Source: Hyposmocoma kahamanoa (Eukaryota; Arthropoda; Insecta; Lepidoptera; Cosmopterigidae). From it: a DNA stretch of 64,000 bases. The stretch covers positions 3,990,136 through 4,054,135 of the forward strand of contig NW_020656077.1 of the NCBI RefSeq assembly GCF_003589595.1. The letters are read 5' to 3'. Both the position numbers and the translations under genes were made by a program. The notes beneath the pieces were generated by a model. It was not told the origin of the DNA. It searched no databases and worked only from the letters and a program-made list of their open reading frames with translations. Below, piece by piece: positions 43,741-53,658 of this stretch (positions within the stretch are counted from its first letter, which is position 1; each line of letters starts with the position of its first letter).

Positions 43741-45235
43741 AGTCAATCTGTTAGCAGCCTTAGGATGCGTTTATTTGACGACTGTATGCATCTAACTGTC
43801 GTGGCAAAATACGCTCTATTTATTTGGCGGGGCGCGGGCGAGACTGGCTTGTCTGTGGTCTACGCGGCGGTGTATTATTCTGAGGAATTTAAATGTTGTT
43901 GCCTAGTAAATAGAACGCAGATTCTCCATAACCGTACGTGAAAGTGAGTCAGAGTGAAAGAATCGCGCGAAAAATTCGCGTCTTGTAACTGAGCGCTTAA
44001 AGTGTTATCACCTCTCAGAGTTATCACCTTTGTGCACCGCAGAAGCGCGGGTGAGAGTCGTCGGGAACGATGTTTGCACTTTTGAACTTACTACTTTACT
44101 CCCAGATACAGATCTAAAAGTGTCAGTTTTTTTGTTAAAACTCTAAAACGGAAACAAAATAAGCCACATCTAGTATGAGCAGTGGGCGTAGTCTGCGAGT
44201 AGAGCCATGGTTGCGCTTATAGTTGGCACCTGAGATCGTTTCGTCTGTTGTTATATTAGAATGCAGAAAAAACTTATTTATACTTATTACTTTGTAGTTG
44301 AAGTACAGTGCTTGTATGTTTTCTAAAAAAAATGTTATATGTTTCTTTGTGTTCCCATGTAAGACAATTACTTGTAATTTTTAGTGAGAGCAACTATCTT
44401 AAACTGTGTTATACTGCGGGTCCACAACCCGCCTACCGATCTGCCAACCTATCCTATAAATCCGAACCGATTAAACAGTGGCGCATACATTAGATATAGA
44501 ACCATTCACACGGTGTTTGTCCTGCAAAAAATCGCACACACATACAAACGCACAACGAATACTGCAAAAAAAACGTGTAGTGCAATGCCGTGTGGACGGA
44601 GGGTAATGGAACAAAAGTTCTTATTTATGATGTTAGTAATATAGTTCTGTGAGGGTGTTAGTATTTCGCAAAGAACCCTATACATAATAAGTCAAATTCA
44701 GGAACGCTACGCGACAGTTTATATCCATACATGTTGGCAATAAGAAGGCGCTTGAGAAATTGCGGTGTCTGCGGAGCGTAAATGTCGCAAAGGGCTGTCC
44801 GCAACGCAGCTCAGCCAGATTATACCTACTTGTAAAAGTATTAACTGTACCTTTACAATACCCTCAACTGCAACGCCCTCCAAATGATGTGGAATTATTT
44901 ATTGTTGTGTTTTCTGTAGACCGTTTGGATTACTTAAATAACACTAAGTCGAATGCTGACGGCAGCGGCGAGGAGGAAAGATCCTATCAAACTTTAACCG
45001 GTGATCGCTCTCATGATACCAAACTACTGTAGTGATACCGTAACTTTAGACTATCTAAAGACATTTTCTTAATAATATATCAATTCTGGAAACGTAGCAA
45101 AGGAAATTATTTATGGTACAGTACGTAAATACGCTATATTGAGATAAAGTGCAAACTCCATTGATTCAAATATTTATTGCTGTTAGACAAGATAAGCTGC
45201 CCTGAAAACAATACAACGCATCAAGAAATTACTAT
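43741..45235. other. non-coding; GC-richer patch, no gene called
   Basis: 43820-44070 is GC-rich (GGCGGGGCGCGGGCGAGACT, then GTGAGTCAGAGTGAAAGAAT and a TTATCACCT duplication) and could be a promoter/5' leader or a transposon 5' end. The plus frame at 44760-45032 has no recognisable domain. GAACAAAAGTTCTTATTTAT (44609) with GTTAGTAATATAGTTCTG is also found, diverged, at 1502-1545. Confidence 0.35.
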
Positions 45236-45530
45236 ATTTTTTTATAATATCCAGTGATGGGATGACCAAGTCGTGCGCCTGATGGTAAGCTACACGTGTG
45301 TCACAATTGCAGTTAAAGCTCTGAGTGACCTTAGAGCTTTAAATCGCAAAGATCTGAGGGGCACTGCCGCTGCGCCTCTTACCCTGAGACATAAGTTGAT
45401 AAGTCACATGTGATCCTAAGCCTTCAAAACCGGAACGCAATAATGCCCACATTACTGCTTGGTAGTAGAAGTAGGAACTGTGGCAGTACTTCCCTGGACA
45501 AACTCTTTCCCAAGGAGCTCTACAGCTGCT
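45236..45530 (-). repeat. SINE-like ~300-bp family, copy 13
   Basis: Minus strand, nearly full length: TTTTTTTATAATATCCAGTG to AACTCTTTCCCAAGGAGCTC. Confidence 0.75.
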
Positions 45531-45877
45531 AAGATTGGATTGATTATAACAATAACCGATCCTATCAAAATAACTCTTTCTATCGATGGATTAGTTGACT
45601 TAAGAATCGATTGATTAGTTGAAACCTATTTGCAAAACGGCATACTCTTAAAAAAATGTCCTGTTCACCAAATGACCTATTCTTAAAACGGCCCGATTTA
45701 CCGAACGGTGTACAATTACAATTCTCGTGACATGCGATGTAATGCCTGCGTAAGTAATATCTTTAGCTTAGTCATGATTATCATTATGGCCCTGAAATAT
45801 TTTTGGAGATAATCTAAAGATCGATACGGGAACAACAATTTTCTCACGCAATTTCAGTATGGGAAGAAGAAAACAGA

Positions 45878-46056
45878 TTTTTTTTATAATATCAAGTGAC
45901 GGAAAGAACAAGTCGTGCGCCTGATAGTAAGCTAGACGTCTGTCCATAACAGTTGCAGTGCCACTCAGGGCTTTAAATCGCAAAGATCTGAGGGAATCTG
46001 CTACCATCACCCTGAGACTTAAGTTGACAAGTCTCATGTGCCTGTAATTTCACCAT
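45878..46056 (-). repeat. SINE-like ~300-bp family, copy 14 (5' truncated)
   Basis: Minus strand: tail TTTTTTATAATATCAAGTGA, TCGCAAAGATCTGAGGGAAT, stopping after CCTGTAATTTCACC. Confidence 0.72.
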
Positions 46057-46267
46057 GAATGAGCACCACCATATTGTCGCTTATTCTTCATGATCTCATT
46101 GCAGACTTTGTTAATTTTCGACCATACGCTACCTGCCTACGAATCATCGTGATTAAAAATTGGATACGGCTTATATTCATTGCATTCATAATAAGGGTAC
46201 ATTCATAATAAATGTAACGCTAATCAATGGCATTTAAATCTGTGAGTGACCTTATAGCATGACGAAA

Positions 46268-46367
46268 NNNNNNNNNNNNNNNNNNNNNNNNNNNNNNNNN
46301 NNNNNNNNNNNNNNNNNNNNNNNNNNNNNNNNNNNNNNNNNNNNNNNNNNNNNNNNNNNNNNNNNNN
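46268..46367. other. assembly gap, 100 N
   Basis: Exactly 100 undetermined bases, the size used by convention for gaps of unknown length. ATAAATGTAACGCTAAT occurs both 51 bases before (46208-46233) and directly after the gap (46369-46385). Confidence 0.98.
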
Positions 46368-46611
46368 GATAAATGTAACGCTAATGAGTATTGAATATTT
46401 TCTATTTTATATTTATTTCATTGACATACTTTTGTACTGTTTCCTCATGTCGTGTATTTGTTATCAACTTATGACAATCCTTATTGAAAAACAATATTTG
46501 TAATATAATTAAATGACAACAGTATTTAATTAATGAATTTTAATGAATTGTTAATTTTATAATTATTGTGTATTTCTCATCATTTGAAATTAAATATTTA
46601 TATTGTTTTTT

Positions 46612-46781
46612 ATTATATGTAATGACGGGACGAACAAGTCGGGCGCCTGGTGGTAAACGATATGGATGCAAAGACTCTCTGAGCTTTAAATCGCAAAGAT
46701 CTGAAGGGCTCTGCAGATGCAGATGCTCCTGTCACCCTGAGACATAAATTGAAAAGTCTCATGTGCCTGTAATTTCTCTAA
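46612..46781 (-). repeat. SINE-like ~300-bp family, copy 15 (partial)
   Basis: Minus strand: AATGACGGGACGAACAAGTC, TTTAAATCGCAAAGATCTGA, CACCCTGAGACATAAATTG and CATGTGCCTGTAATTTC. Confidence 0.7.
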
Positions 46782-46977
46782 GTTCTCATTGCTAAGTAAA
46801 ATAAAAAATAAAAATACCTGATACAGCGACCTCCGCACATAGCAAAACGACGACATATATAACGATAATATAATTTTTCTTAGGCGCCATGTTTACGCGA
46901 ATTCCTTTTTTAAATGTACGTAAATGTCTAAATTAACAATTTTTAAATTTATAAAAAAATATAATCACTAATTTAAC

Positions 46978-47075
46978 ACAGATCAGTTACATCTCCTTGG
47001 TGTCGTACACTCAAATGACGGAGTATCGTTGGAAAACGACATTGAAAGAATTGGCCGCAATAAACCATAAAGCAG
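46978..47075 (+). pseudogene. LINE reverse transcriptase scrap
   Basis: The plus strand encodes DQLHLLGVVHSNDGVSLEND, then IERIG. It resembles the YLG-x(2-4)-DG-x(4-6)-DI-RI segment near the end of RTE/CR1-type reverse transcriptases. It is only about 30 codons, followed by stops, and could be a chance likeness. Confidence 0.4.
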
Positions 47076-47628
47076 AGTTATGAAAGCACCGAGTTACTAA
47101 TGGACCATGGGATTGTGGAGCTAATGCCGAAACCCATTTCGCATTACGATTATTGCCGTTGAAAGTACTTTTAGTACCTACTTACTGGTTTGGGCTGAGA
47201 AGGCTCGGGTCGTTTAACTTTTAAATCTTGCGTGAATGTTACATCAGATTGGTAACGTTTTGATCGATCGCCCGGACTGCTTAATATTCTCCGAATGAAA
47301 ATTATGATCCAAAATCTGTTTAACAACGCTCTTTTTTGAAAGTTACTTTATTGATTTTAACACAAAAGTTAACCGCACCTAAAAACTCAGAAGCAGCGAT
47401 GTCATAAACGTAGTGACCCAAGAGTACTTAGTAACCGATCACGTTCATTACGTCTGTTCATGTAACGTATCGGGTATGTAATGAATTGAAAAATTTGGGT
47501 CACACGCTACGGGCCCCGGTTTCTTACTTCGGAGTGCATTCATTTACGTAAGTAGCATTGTTTTTACGCACTCATTTATCTGCAGTGTTACGTAACATTT
47601 TTGGCATCACCTTACCTGTTTCTAAGAA

Positions 47629-48066
47629 TCACAATTCTTTCTTTATAAATGTCCCATAAAATATGACCAAAGTAGTACTTGCAAAGAAAAGTTTTTTATC
47701 GTTTAACTTTTGTAAATGTAAGTCGCCCCGTCCATTGTCTTTAACTTTTCGCAGCCAACTTGTTAAAAACTCCAAATGGGTCACCAAAAAATCTTCTGAA
47801 TATTTATAAGATTTTTTAATGGATACGGTTACAATCATTTGAACAATTATAGAATGAAACTTTATGACTACAGAAACGAACTTACCAGGTTGCAATATGT
47901 ACCCCAGCTGCTTTAAGAACTGTGCTATCCGAACAAGTACAATTAGAAACGGTAAAGCGAACAACTGCAAAGGTAAATCAACAGCAGACTGTGAAGAAAC
48001 TTCTCCGGATATATTCAACATAAACACCACTATAAACAGGCACACCGCAAGTACTTTAGTGTTCAT
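47629..48066 (-). CDS. small secreted protein, family S, member 3 (two candidate exons)
   Basis: Exon 1 is 47886-48066: MNTKVLAVCLFIVVFMLNIS (signal peptide), then GEVSSQSA, the family block VDLPLQLFALPFLIVLVR and IAQFLKQLGYILQP, ending at CCTG/GTAAGT (phase 1). A 90-base candidate intron (47796-47885) ends ATATTCAG. Exon 2 would be 47629-47795, encoding EDFLVTHLEFLTSWLRKVKD, then NGRGDLHLQKLNDKKLFFAS and TTLVIFYGTFIKKEL before TGA. Spliced length is 115 residues. The intron is a multiple of three and free of stops, so the unspliced reading is also open (145 residues). The exon-1 donor is supported by its exact match in members 1 and 2; the acceptor is my inference. The core promoter is described at 48125-48152. 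Confidence 0.72.
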   Translation of the reverse strand: MNTKVLAVCLFIVVFMLNISGEVSSQSAVDLPLQLFALPFLIVLVRIAQFLKQLGYILQPGKFVSVVIKFHSIIVQMIVTVSIKKSYKYSEDFLVTHLEFLTSWLRKVKDNGRGDLHLQKLNDKKLFFASTTLVIFYGTFIKKEL

Positions 48067-48122
48067 TTTGACTGCTATTTACTTTACTCGTACATAAGGA
48101 GTCAAACGTTTATCTTTCAAGA

Positions 48123-48152
48123 ACTGATACTAAAACTGAACGAGGATATAAA
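48123..48152 (-). promoter_or_regulatory. putative TATA/Inr core promoter of family S member 3
   Basis: Minus strand: TTTATAT (48146-48152) lies 27 bases before the A (48125) of ATCAGTT, an arthropod initiator. The 5' UTR would be about 59 bases. Spacing and both motifs are close to the insect consensus. Confidence 0.6.
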
Positions 48153-48334
48153 GGATTTGCCCTTTACTTGTTCGAGCGGTGAAAGTGAATACGAACTTAA
48201 TATGCTATTCGGTCCAATGCCACTGGTTTCAATGCCTTTGATATCCATATCATTGATGCTAAGTTAGTTTGGATTGAATTTTTAAAACTCTTAAGTCATT
48301 TGTAATCTTCCTGTTCACCTTTTTCTTTCTTTCC

Positions 48335-48700
48335 GGGGGAAAATCCGTCATGGATACCACCGCGTCACGGGGAGGCGCGGTGGTTATGTGAGACTCCTAC
48401 TCACTAAAAACCCCCGAGTATTACCACACTCCGCATGAGACGGGGCTGTGGCCACGTGGTTTACGATCCACGGCCCCGCCTGCGGTTGTCCGCGACTGCG
48501 GACCCACCTCTGGGAGATTTTCTCTACTCCGTCGTTAGTGGCATGTCGGGAATATTTGGCATGCCAACCAACCCGTGAACCCTTGCCCACTGAGTGACAA
48601 AGCCACCGTTTTGCCACCCAGGGTTCACTGTCAGGGCCGCAGTTGGCGGGCGTAGGCCAGCCACCTGCGCCCTAAACGTTTACGGCGCATAGGTTCTGTT
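48335..48700. repeat. GC-rich interspersed repeat, probably LINE 3' UTR
   Basis: GTCACGGGGAGGCGCGGTGG, GAGACTCCTACTCACTAAAA, ACCCCCGAGTATTACCACAC, GCATGAGACGGGGCTGTGG and GATCCACGGCCCCGCC make an island of far higher GC than the surroundings. I recognise the general text as a repeat common in Lepidoptera, likely the 3' UTR of a non-LTR element. The minus-strand frame within it is not a gene. Confidence 0.6.
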
Positions 48701-48984
48701 CACCTATAACAAACATCTCAATAGACATTTAATCAAGTAATATATTACAAATATTAATAATGCAAAATAAGTTGTAGTTTTACTATTCGTGTTTTATGTT
48801 AGTAAAATTGTCCCCTAATGTGAATGACTATAAATATTACACTATGTCATCTGTCAAACTATTAAAACTTACAGTAAAAGTTACAGTTGGAACATTATTC
48901 AAATCTGATGAATGTATTGTTTTTGTAATCAGATACTCCTCAATGTTGACTCCTCAATGATGTTCTAACATCATTAATGTCTTC

Positions 48985-49227
48985 AATTGTCTGAGCCCAA
49001 TATCATCGGAGCAATCATGTCTGCAAGACTCCGTTGGCTCGCACACTTCGAAAGGATGCCAGCTCTTACGGCGGTGAAAAGGCCCTACATGGGACTTCGC
49101 ACCGGTTGGACAGAGGGACGAAATGAAGACAGATCTCAGCACCCTGCACGCAGGGAACTCGGAGGAGATCGTACAAGATAGGGCGCGCTGGCGCCAAATC
49201 ATATCAGAGGCCATGATCTACTACTAG
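48985..49227 (+). pseudogene. LINE ORF C-terminus (RTE-like)
   Basis: The plus strand encodes SARLRWLAHFERMPALTAVK and, after a frameshift, DLSTLHAGNSEEIVQDRARW then RQIISEAMIYY and TAG (49225-49227). RLRWxGHxxRMP...RW...L......QDR..W is a hallmark of the end of non-LTR reverse transcriptases. It is 5' truncated and frameshifted, hence dead. Confidence 0.8.
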
Positions 49228-49899
49228 CGAGTGTGGTGTAGTGTTTATTGTAGCTCTTATAGTAACTTGGTAGTTTTATGACACAAGTGTTAAGTCGAGT
49301 TTCTTTTTCTTTTTTTATTGCATGTTGTCTAATACTAACTTATCTGTTAGTCAATGCGACACAATCTGATTATTACGATGAAATGATACAAATAATACCG
49401 AAAATCTGTAATTGGCGTTAACACTGACAGCATAAATTATTATACTTAAATACATTTATTATTGGCGACCTTATTCGCCGTATTGTTCATAAAAACACTG
49501 ATTATAAACAAGTAATCATTTGCGTAATGTATACAGTGTGTATATTATTTATTAAAGATGTGTGTCAGGATCCTCGGAAATGTAAGGCGCTCGATGGGCA
49601 AAGGACGTGATCTATATATATACATATGTGTGTATTATTTATACAGCTGTAAGTAAGTATGTATAGTTTGTGAAAGGACTACTATAATTATGTTGTAATA
49701 AAAAAAAGTTGATTTAACAAAAATAATAATTTTTTATGAAAAATAGTGATATAACATTAATATGAGGAATAAAAATAAACTCTGTAGCTGTTCTTGACAG
49801 TCGTCTTCATAGAGAAGCGTATACCTACATTGCCCCGCAAAAGAATTTGAGAGTTTATAATAATAAGATTATTATATTTTATATAAGATTAGAATAATA

Positions 49900-50215
49900 A
49901 TATTCCGATTGACATTCAAAATTTGCCATTTACAAGATTTAGAATTATATTGAAAGAAAGACTTCATACTAAATGTTATACAGCTTCTGCGTACTTGGAT
50001 AACAAAAATTCGAAGCAGTGACCCGTTTTGCTCATGTAGGTAGTCTCGATCTAAAATATTTAAATGAAATATTGTAATAATAAATGTATTCAAACGTATA
50101 TTTATAAAGAGCAATCCCTAAAGTTTCTTGCTCATTCTTCTCAGGGGAATCTGCCCTACGAATGAACAGTAGAGTTAAATCAGTATGATGATTTCAAGTG
50201 TAATTTGTTTACAAA
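49900..50215 (+). mobile_element. LINE 3' fragment
   Basis: Homologous to 36840-37154: AAATTTGCCATTTACAAGAT, TAACAAAAATTCG, TCTCGATCTAAAATATTTAA, AGAGCAATCCCTAAAGTTTC and TTGCTCATTCTTCTCAGGGG. The coding part is degenerate (stops). Confidence 0.75.
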
Positions 50216-50289
50216 TTTACAGTAAATCATCGATAAAAGGAAGTCAAGTATGCTGCCGACCGGTAACGGTATGGAAGAGGGTCCCTAAT

Positions 50290-50500
50290 CTTAACGCATA
50301 CATACAGTTAAACTAAGAGAAGTTAATTTAACAAGGGGATACACGAAGCCAGAGGCCACTCTACAGAGACAGGATACTGTCCCAGAATAATCGACGGGGA
50401 TAATGTCCGGCCCCCCGCCGCGGCCGGCCTTTTCGGCAGCATTGGACTCCCCGTCAACATCAGCGTCTAGCTGACTTATATACAACCACGAAGGAAAACT
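50290..50500. repeat. GC-rich conserved patch, probably repeat-derived
   Basis: AAGGGGATACACGAAGCCAG, AGAGACAGGATACTGTCCCA, TAATCGACGGGGATAATGTC, CCCCCCGCCGCGGCCGGCC and CCCCGTCAACATCAGCGTCT. The sequence stands out by GC content and by a clean 64-codon minus frame (50291-50485: YISQLDADVDGESNAAEKAG onward). Similar text is, to my memory, repeated in lepidopteran genomes, so I prefer a transposon fragment to a host exon. Confidence 0.45.
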
Positions 50501-50849
50501 TTACTTGCGCGTTTTAGGTCCAGCAATCTGATTGGTTACTCCGAACTTTCATTTCGTGCCGTTCCAGTCAATGCACAGGTGGAACAAAAAGTTAGAGTAT
50601 GTTTACATTTACTCGATGTAGCGATTTAAAACGGCGCTTAGTATTACAAACCACAACTTATACACTAAATTCAATTCTAATAATTTCAAAAAAGTTCATA
50701 AAGAACAGTCTTTACTATAATAACAACCTGTAAGGCTTAACTTATAACAAAGAAGAAAAGCCGAGGGCATTTTTTTGTATAAAAAGCAAATGTCTTAAAA
50801 TATTCAAACATAATCTTGATTTTAACCTTATTAACAGTAACTACATATT

Positions 50850-50935
50850 AACGAAAATAACAATAACTCACGTATTAAAGTCGAATTTTTACTCGACATG
50901 CGACTTAAATACGTCAGTTATCCGTTATTTTCGTT
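50850..50935. mobile_element. tiny palindromic TIR element (86 bp) with flanking repeat
   Basis: AACGAAAATAAC and GTTATTTTCGTT are perfect 12-bp inverted ends. The next bases also pair (AATAACTCACGTATTAAAGT against CGACTTAAATACGTCAGTTA). A 14-base direct repeat with one mismatch (AGTAACTACATATT and AGTGACTACATATT, 50836-50849 and 50936-50949) borders it. The centre CGAATTTTTACTCGACATG is shared with 40120-40250 and 52985-53095. Confidence 0.65.
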
Positions 50936-51196
50936 AGTGACTACATATTTTTTTATTTTCTCTAGCAATATATAAGTTATACCAATATGCTATATCTTTA
51001 TATGGTTGTAACTATGTACTTATGAAATTGATTACCGTAACTTTAATACCTACAAAGTTATTGTAAAGTTTTATCTGACATTCATTCAATCAATTGTAAA
51101 AAGATTCGTTTCAATATATTTGCGTTATGAACGAAAATTCCGTGACTCTTTTTCAACACGCGTACAATATCCATTTAATATTATTATACTGATATA

Positions 51197-51490
51197 CAGT
51201 AGAGCTCCTTGTGAGAGAGTTCGTCCAGGAAGAAGTACTGCCACCTTATCTATTTCTGCCGCCAAGCTGTAATGTCAGCATGCATTCCGGCTTTGCAGGG
51301 CGCTGGTGAAATTACAGGCACAAGGGACATAGGTTGACACCTATGTCTCAGGGTGACGGGCGCAGTGGCTATGCCCCTCAGATCTTTGCGATTTAAAGCT
51401 CTGAGTGGCACTGCCACTGTTATGGACAGGCGTGTAACTTACCATCAGGCACACGACTTGTTCGTCCCGTCACTTGATATTATAAAAAAA
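51197..51490 (+). repeat. SINE-like ~300-bp family, copy 16 (full length)
   Basis: Plus strand, CAGTAGAGCTCCTTGTGAGA to CGTCACTTGATATTATAAAA. Internal TTGACACCTATGTCTCAGGG shows a small duplication. Confidence 0.78.
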
Positions 51491-51559
51491 CGTTTATGTG
51501 TTATTAAAAATCTACTCGTCAAACTGGCCGTATTATCAAGAAAGAATTCTTGTCATTTC

Positions 51560-51778
51560 TATTGTTTACTAGCTAGTGCCTGCGTCTTCGTCTGCGTAGT
51601 TCTCCATACAAATTTTTGTCCTCTATTTCACACCCTTTACAATTTATTTTTGTGACAAAATGTCTATGTTTTTCTCCTAGAACCCATTATCTCTACACCA
51701 AAACTCATCATTGGTACAGCGGTTTGAGCGTGAAAATGAAACAGATAAGGGTTACTTCGCATTTATAATATTAGTTTG
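51560..51778 (-). repeat. interspersed repeat of the AATATTAT...TTCGTCCGCG type, inverted copy
   Basis: CTAGTGCCTGCGTCTTCGTC, TTTTTGTGACAAAATGTC, GCGGTTTGAGCGTGAAAATG and TTATAATATTAGTTTGGATT. This is the reverse complement of the family at 13080 and 60340. Confidence 0.65.
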
Positions 51779-52233
51779 GATTGAAAAGTTGAAACCTTTG
51801 TAACAGGCAGGACAATCTACGAAAATAAACAATAGAAATGTACTTTGAGAACAAACTTAACTTATCCGCTCCGCTCATATTAACAAGCACGTATGCCTTA
51901 ATCACGGCGCGGAAGATACTCGCGTTACTGAGTTTTTTTTTCATAGATCTTAGATAATCAATTGCCCGTAGTAGACACCCGCTGTCGGCCATTTTTATAA
52001 TTCATATTTTTGCAGACAACTGTAATTATAGCTAGTATAACGACACATCTCCCTGATATATACGATTCATGTCGTGTTATTGTCTGTTTAACGTGCCTGA
52101 ATAAAATTCATGACAAAAAATTAAGGCTCTGATTTCGAACATTAAACAAAAATTAATAAAACAAAAACCTTCAACCTTGGACTTCATCCATATTATGTTT
52201 TACCTATGTTGATTGCTAGTCTTTCCTTATTAT

Positions 52234-52396
52234 TATTTTTTAAGACACCTAGTGATGGGACGGACAAGCCGTGCACCTGGTGGTAAGCGACATGCTGTCC
52301 ATAATAGTTGCAGTGTCGTTCAGAGCATTACTGCTTACGACAGAAAGATGTAAGGTGGCAGTACTTCCCTGGACGAACTCTTCACAAGGAGCTTTA
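52234..52396 (-). repeat. SINE-like ~300-bp family, copy 17 (internal deletion)
   Basis: Minus strand: TTTTTAAGACACCTAGTGAT, CACCTGGTGGTAAGCGACAT, then a jump of about 120 bases to CATTACTGCTTACGACAGAA and AACTCTTCACAAGGAGC. Confidence 0.7.
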
Positions 52397-52649
52397 TTCG
52401 TATAGCAATTATAACCGTGTTAATGTCTGTATACTAATTATATACTAACAAATATGTGTTTAAATCAATATGTACTAATTTAAGTTCTATGTCCTTTTAT
52501 GCTATACCTTGTGAAGTGATTGTAAATGTTTATATCTGCTTGTATTTGTGCTGAATAAACGTTTCATATGTCTTTCTAACAATGAATGTTGCAAGACAAC
52601 CACACTCAATTATCTGGTTTCAAACTAGGGAATTCCCTGTACTATTAGT

Positions 52650-52857
52650 TAATAATAATAATAATAACGCAGACACTCAACATAGCCCTGCACTAGAGAA
52701 ACCCTGTGTCGCGGGTGCCATGACCACACACATAGACAACCACAAATTACACCCAAACTCACGAGAGAAATAAATGTAGGCCATAGGTACAAATATTTCT
52801 CCCGGCCCAGGAATCGAACTTGAACTGGGAATGGTAACTGTTCGGCCACAGACGCAG
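52650..52857 (-). repeat. tRNA-derived SINE, first type, copy 3, with (AAT)n tail
   Basis: Minus strand. The tRNA-like head has lost bases (the B box reads TTCGATTCCTGGGC, and the A-box region is shortened). The body ATAGACAACCACAAATTACA is as in copies 1 and 2. AATAATAATAATAATAA at 52650-52667 is the tail. It splits a repeat whose intact form is at 4630-4735. Confidence 0.8.
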
Positions 52858-52984
52858 TTCTACCGCACTAGAATAGAACGGACTCCTGATTATTATATTT
52901 AGAATACTAAATACCAGAACCAATTGCGAAAAGTTATATTCCAAAATTGATCCCACTCTTTTAAATAGAAAACCACCATGAGAC

Positions 52985-53095
52985 ACAGACAACTCACCGA
53001 TTTAAGTCGAATTTTTTCTCGACATGTTTCGAACCAATTCGGGATCCTTAATCATGAGATTCCGCGGCGGTGACTCGACGGAAACCGTCATTTTT
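52985..53095. repeat. TAACTCACGTATTTAAGTCGAATTT-type repeat, copy 2
   Basis: CAACTCACCGATTTAAGTCG, CTCGACATGTTTCGAACCAA, ATCCTTAATCATGAGATTCC and GACTCGACGGAAACC match 40120-40250. Confidence 0.6.
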
Positions 53096-53658
53096 GTTAA
53101 TGGTCCTACTCTCCTCATCCCTTACCCACAGTGCAAATCGAGATCATCAAGTGCAATATTATTGATATGGGTATTGGCAATACATTTGTAACAATTTGAA
53201 ATTGTTGTCCCGTATGAGAAGCAAAATGCTTTTCTAAGTTTCCATGCAATTTGTGATTCGAATTCAATTAAATTTAATCATTAATCATTACAGAATAAAA
53301 CCAGTACGTGTTTAATGACATTATATGTTTTAATTGGCTGTTCACCATTTCAGGTCTTAGTTAAGCAAGAAAAAGTAGTTTAAAATGTTCACAATATATA
53401 ATATTTATTTCTAAGTATGATGTATCACACAAACTATCATAATTATTTGTTGAAAATTGTACCTTACCGCATTTAGACAGCGTATCAATTTGCAATTTGA
53501 GAAATGACAGTTTGTATTGTTTTGTAACGTATATATTTATAATCTGGTATACTAAAATTGTATAAATTAAAAGTCACAAAAATCATGTGGTGAGCTCCTG
53601 GTTTGCACTTAAAAATGTCACACAATATTTGGTTGTAGAAAATTAGATTAAAAATTTT

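Noticed and set aside
44760..45032. 90-codon plus-strand frame (PPNDVELFIVVFSVDRLDYL) as a gene
   Set aside because: No start context, domain or splice sites that I trust; the surrounding sequence has diverged-repeat character.
47864..48097. 77-codon plus-strand open frame
   Set aside because: Antisense of member 3; no domain and no paralogue.
48384..48617. GC-rich minus-strand frame as a possible host exon
   Set aside because: The GC island reads as a dispersed lepidopteran repeat (AACCCCCGAGTATT...), and no splice sites fit.
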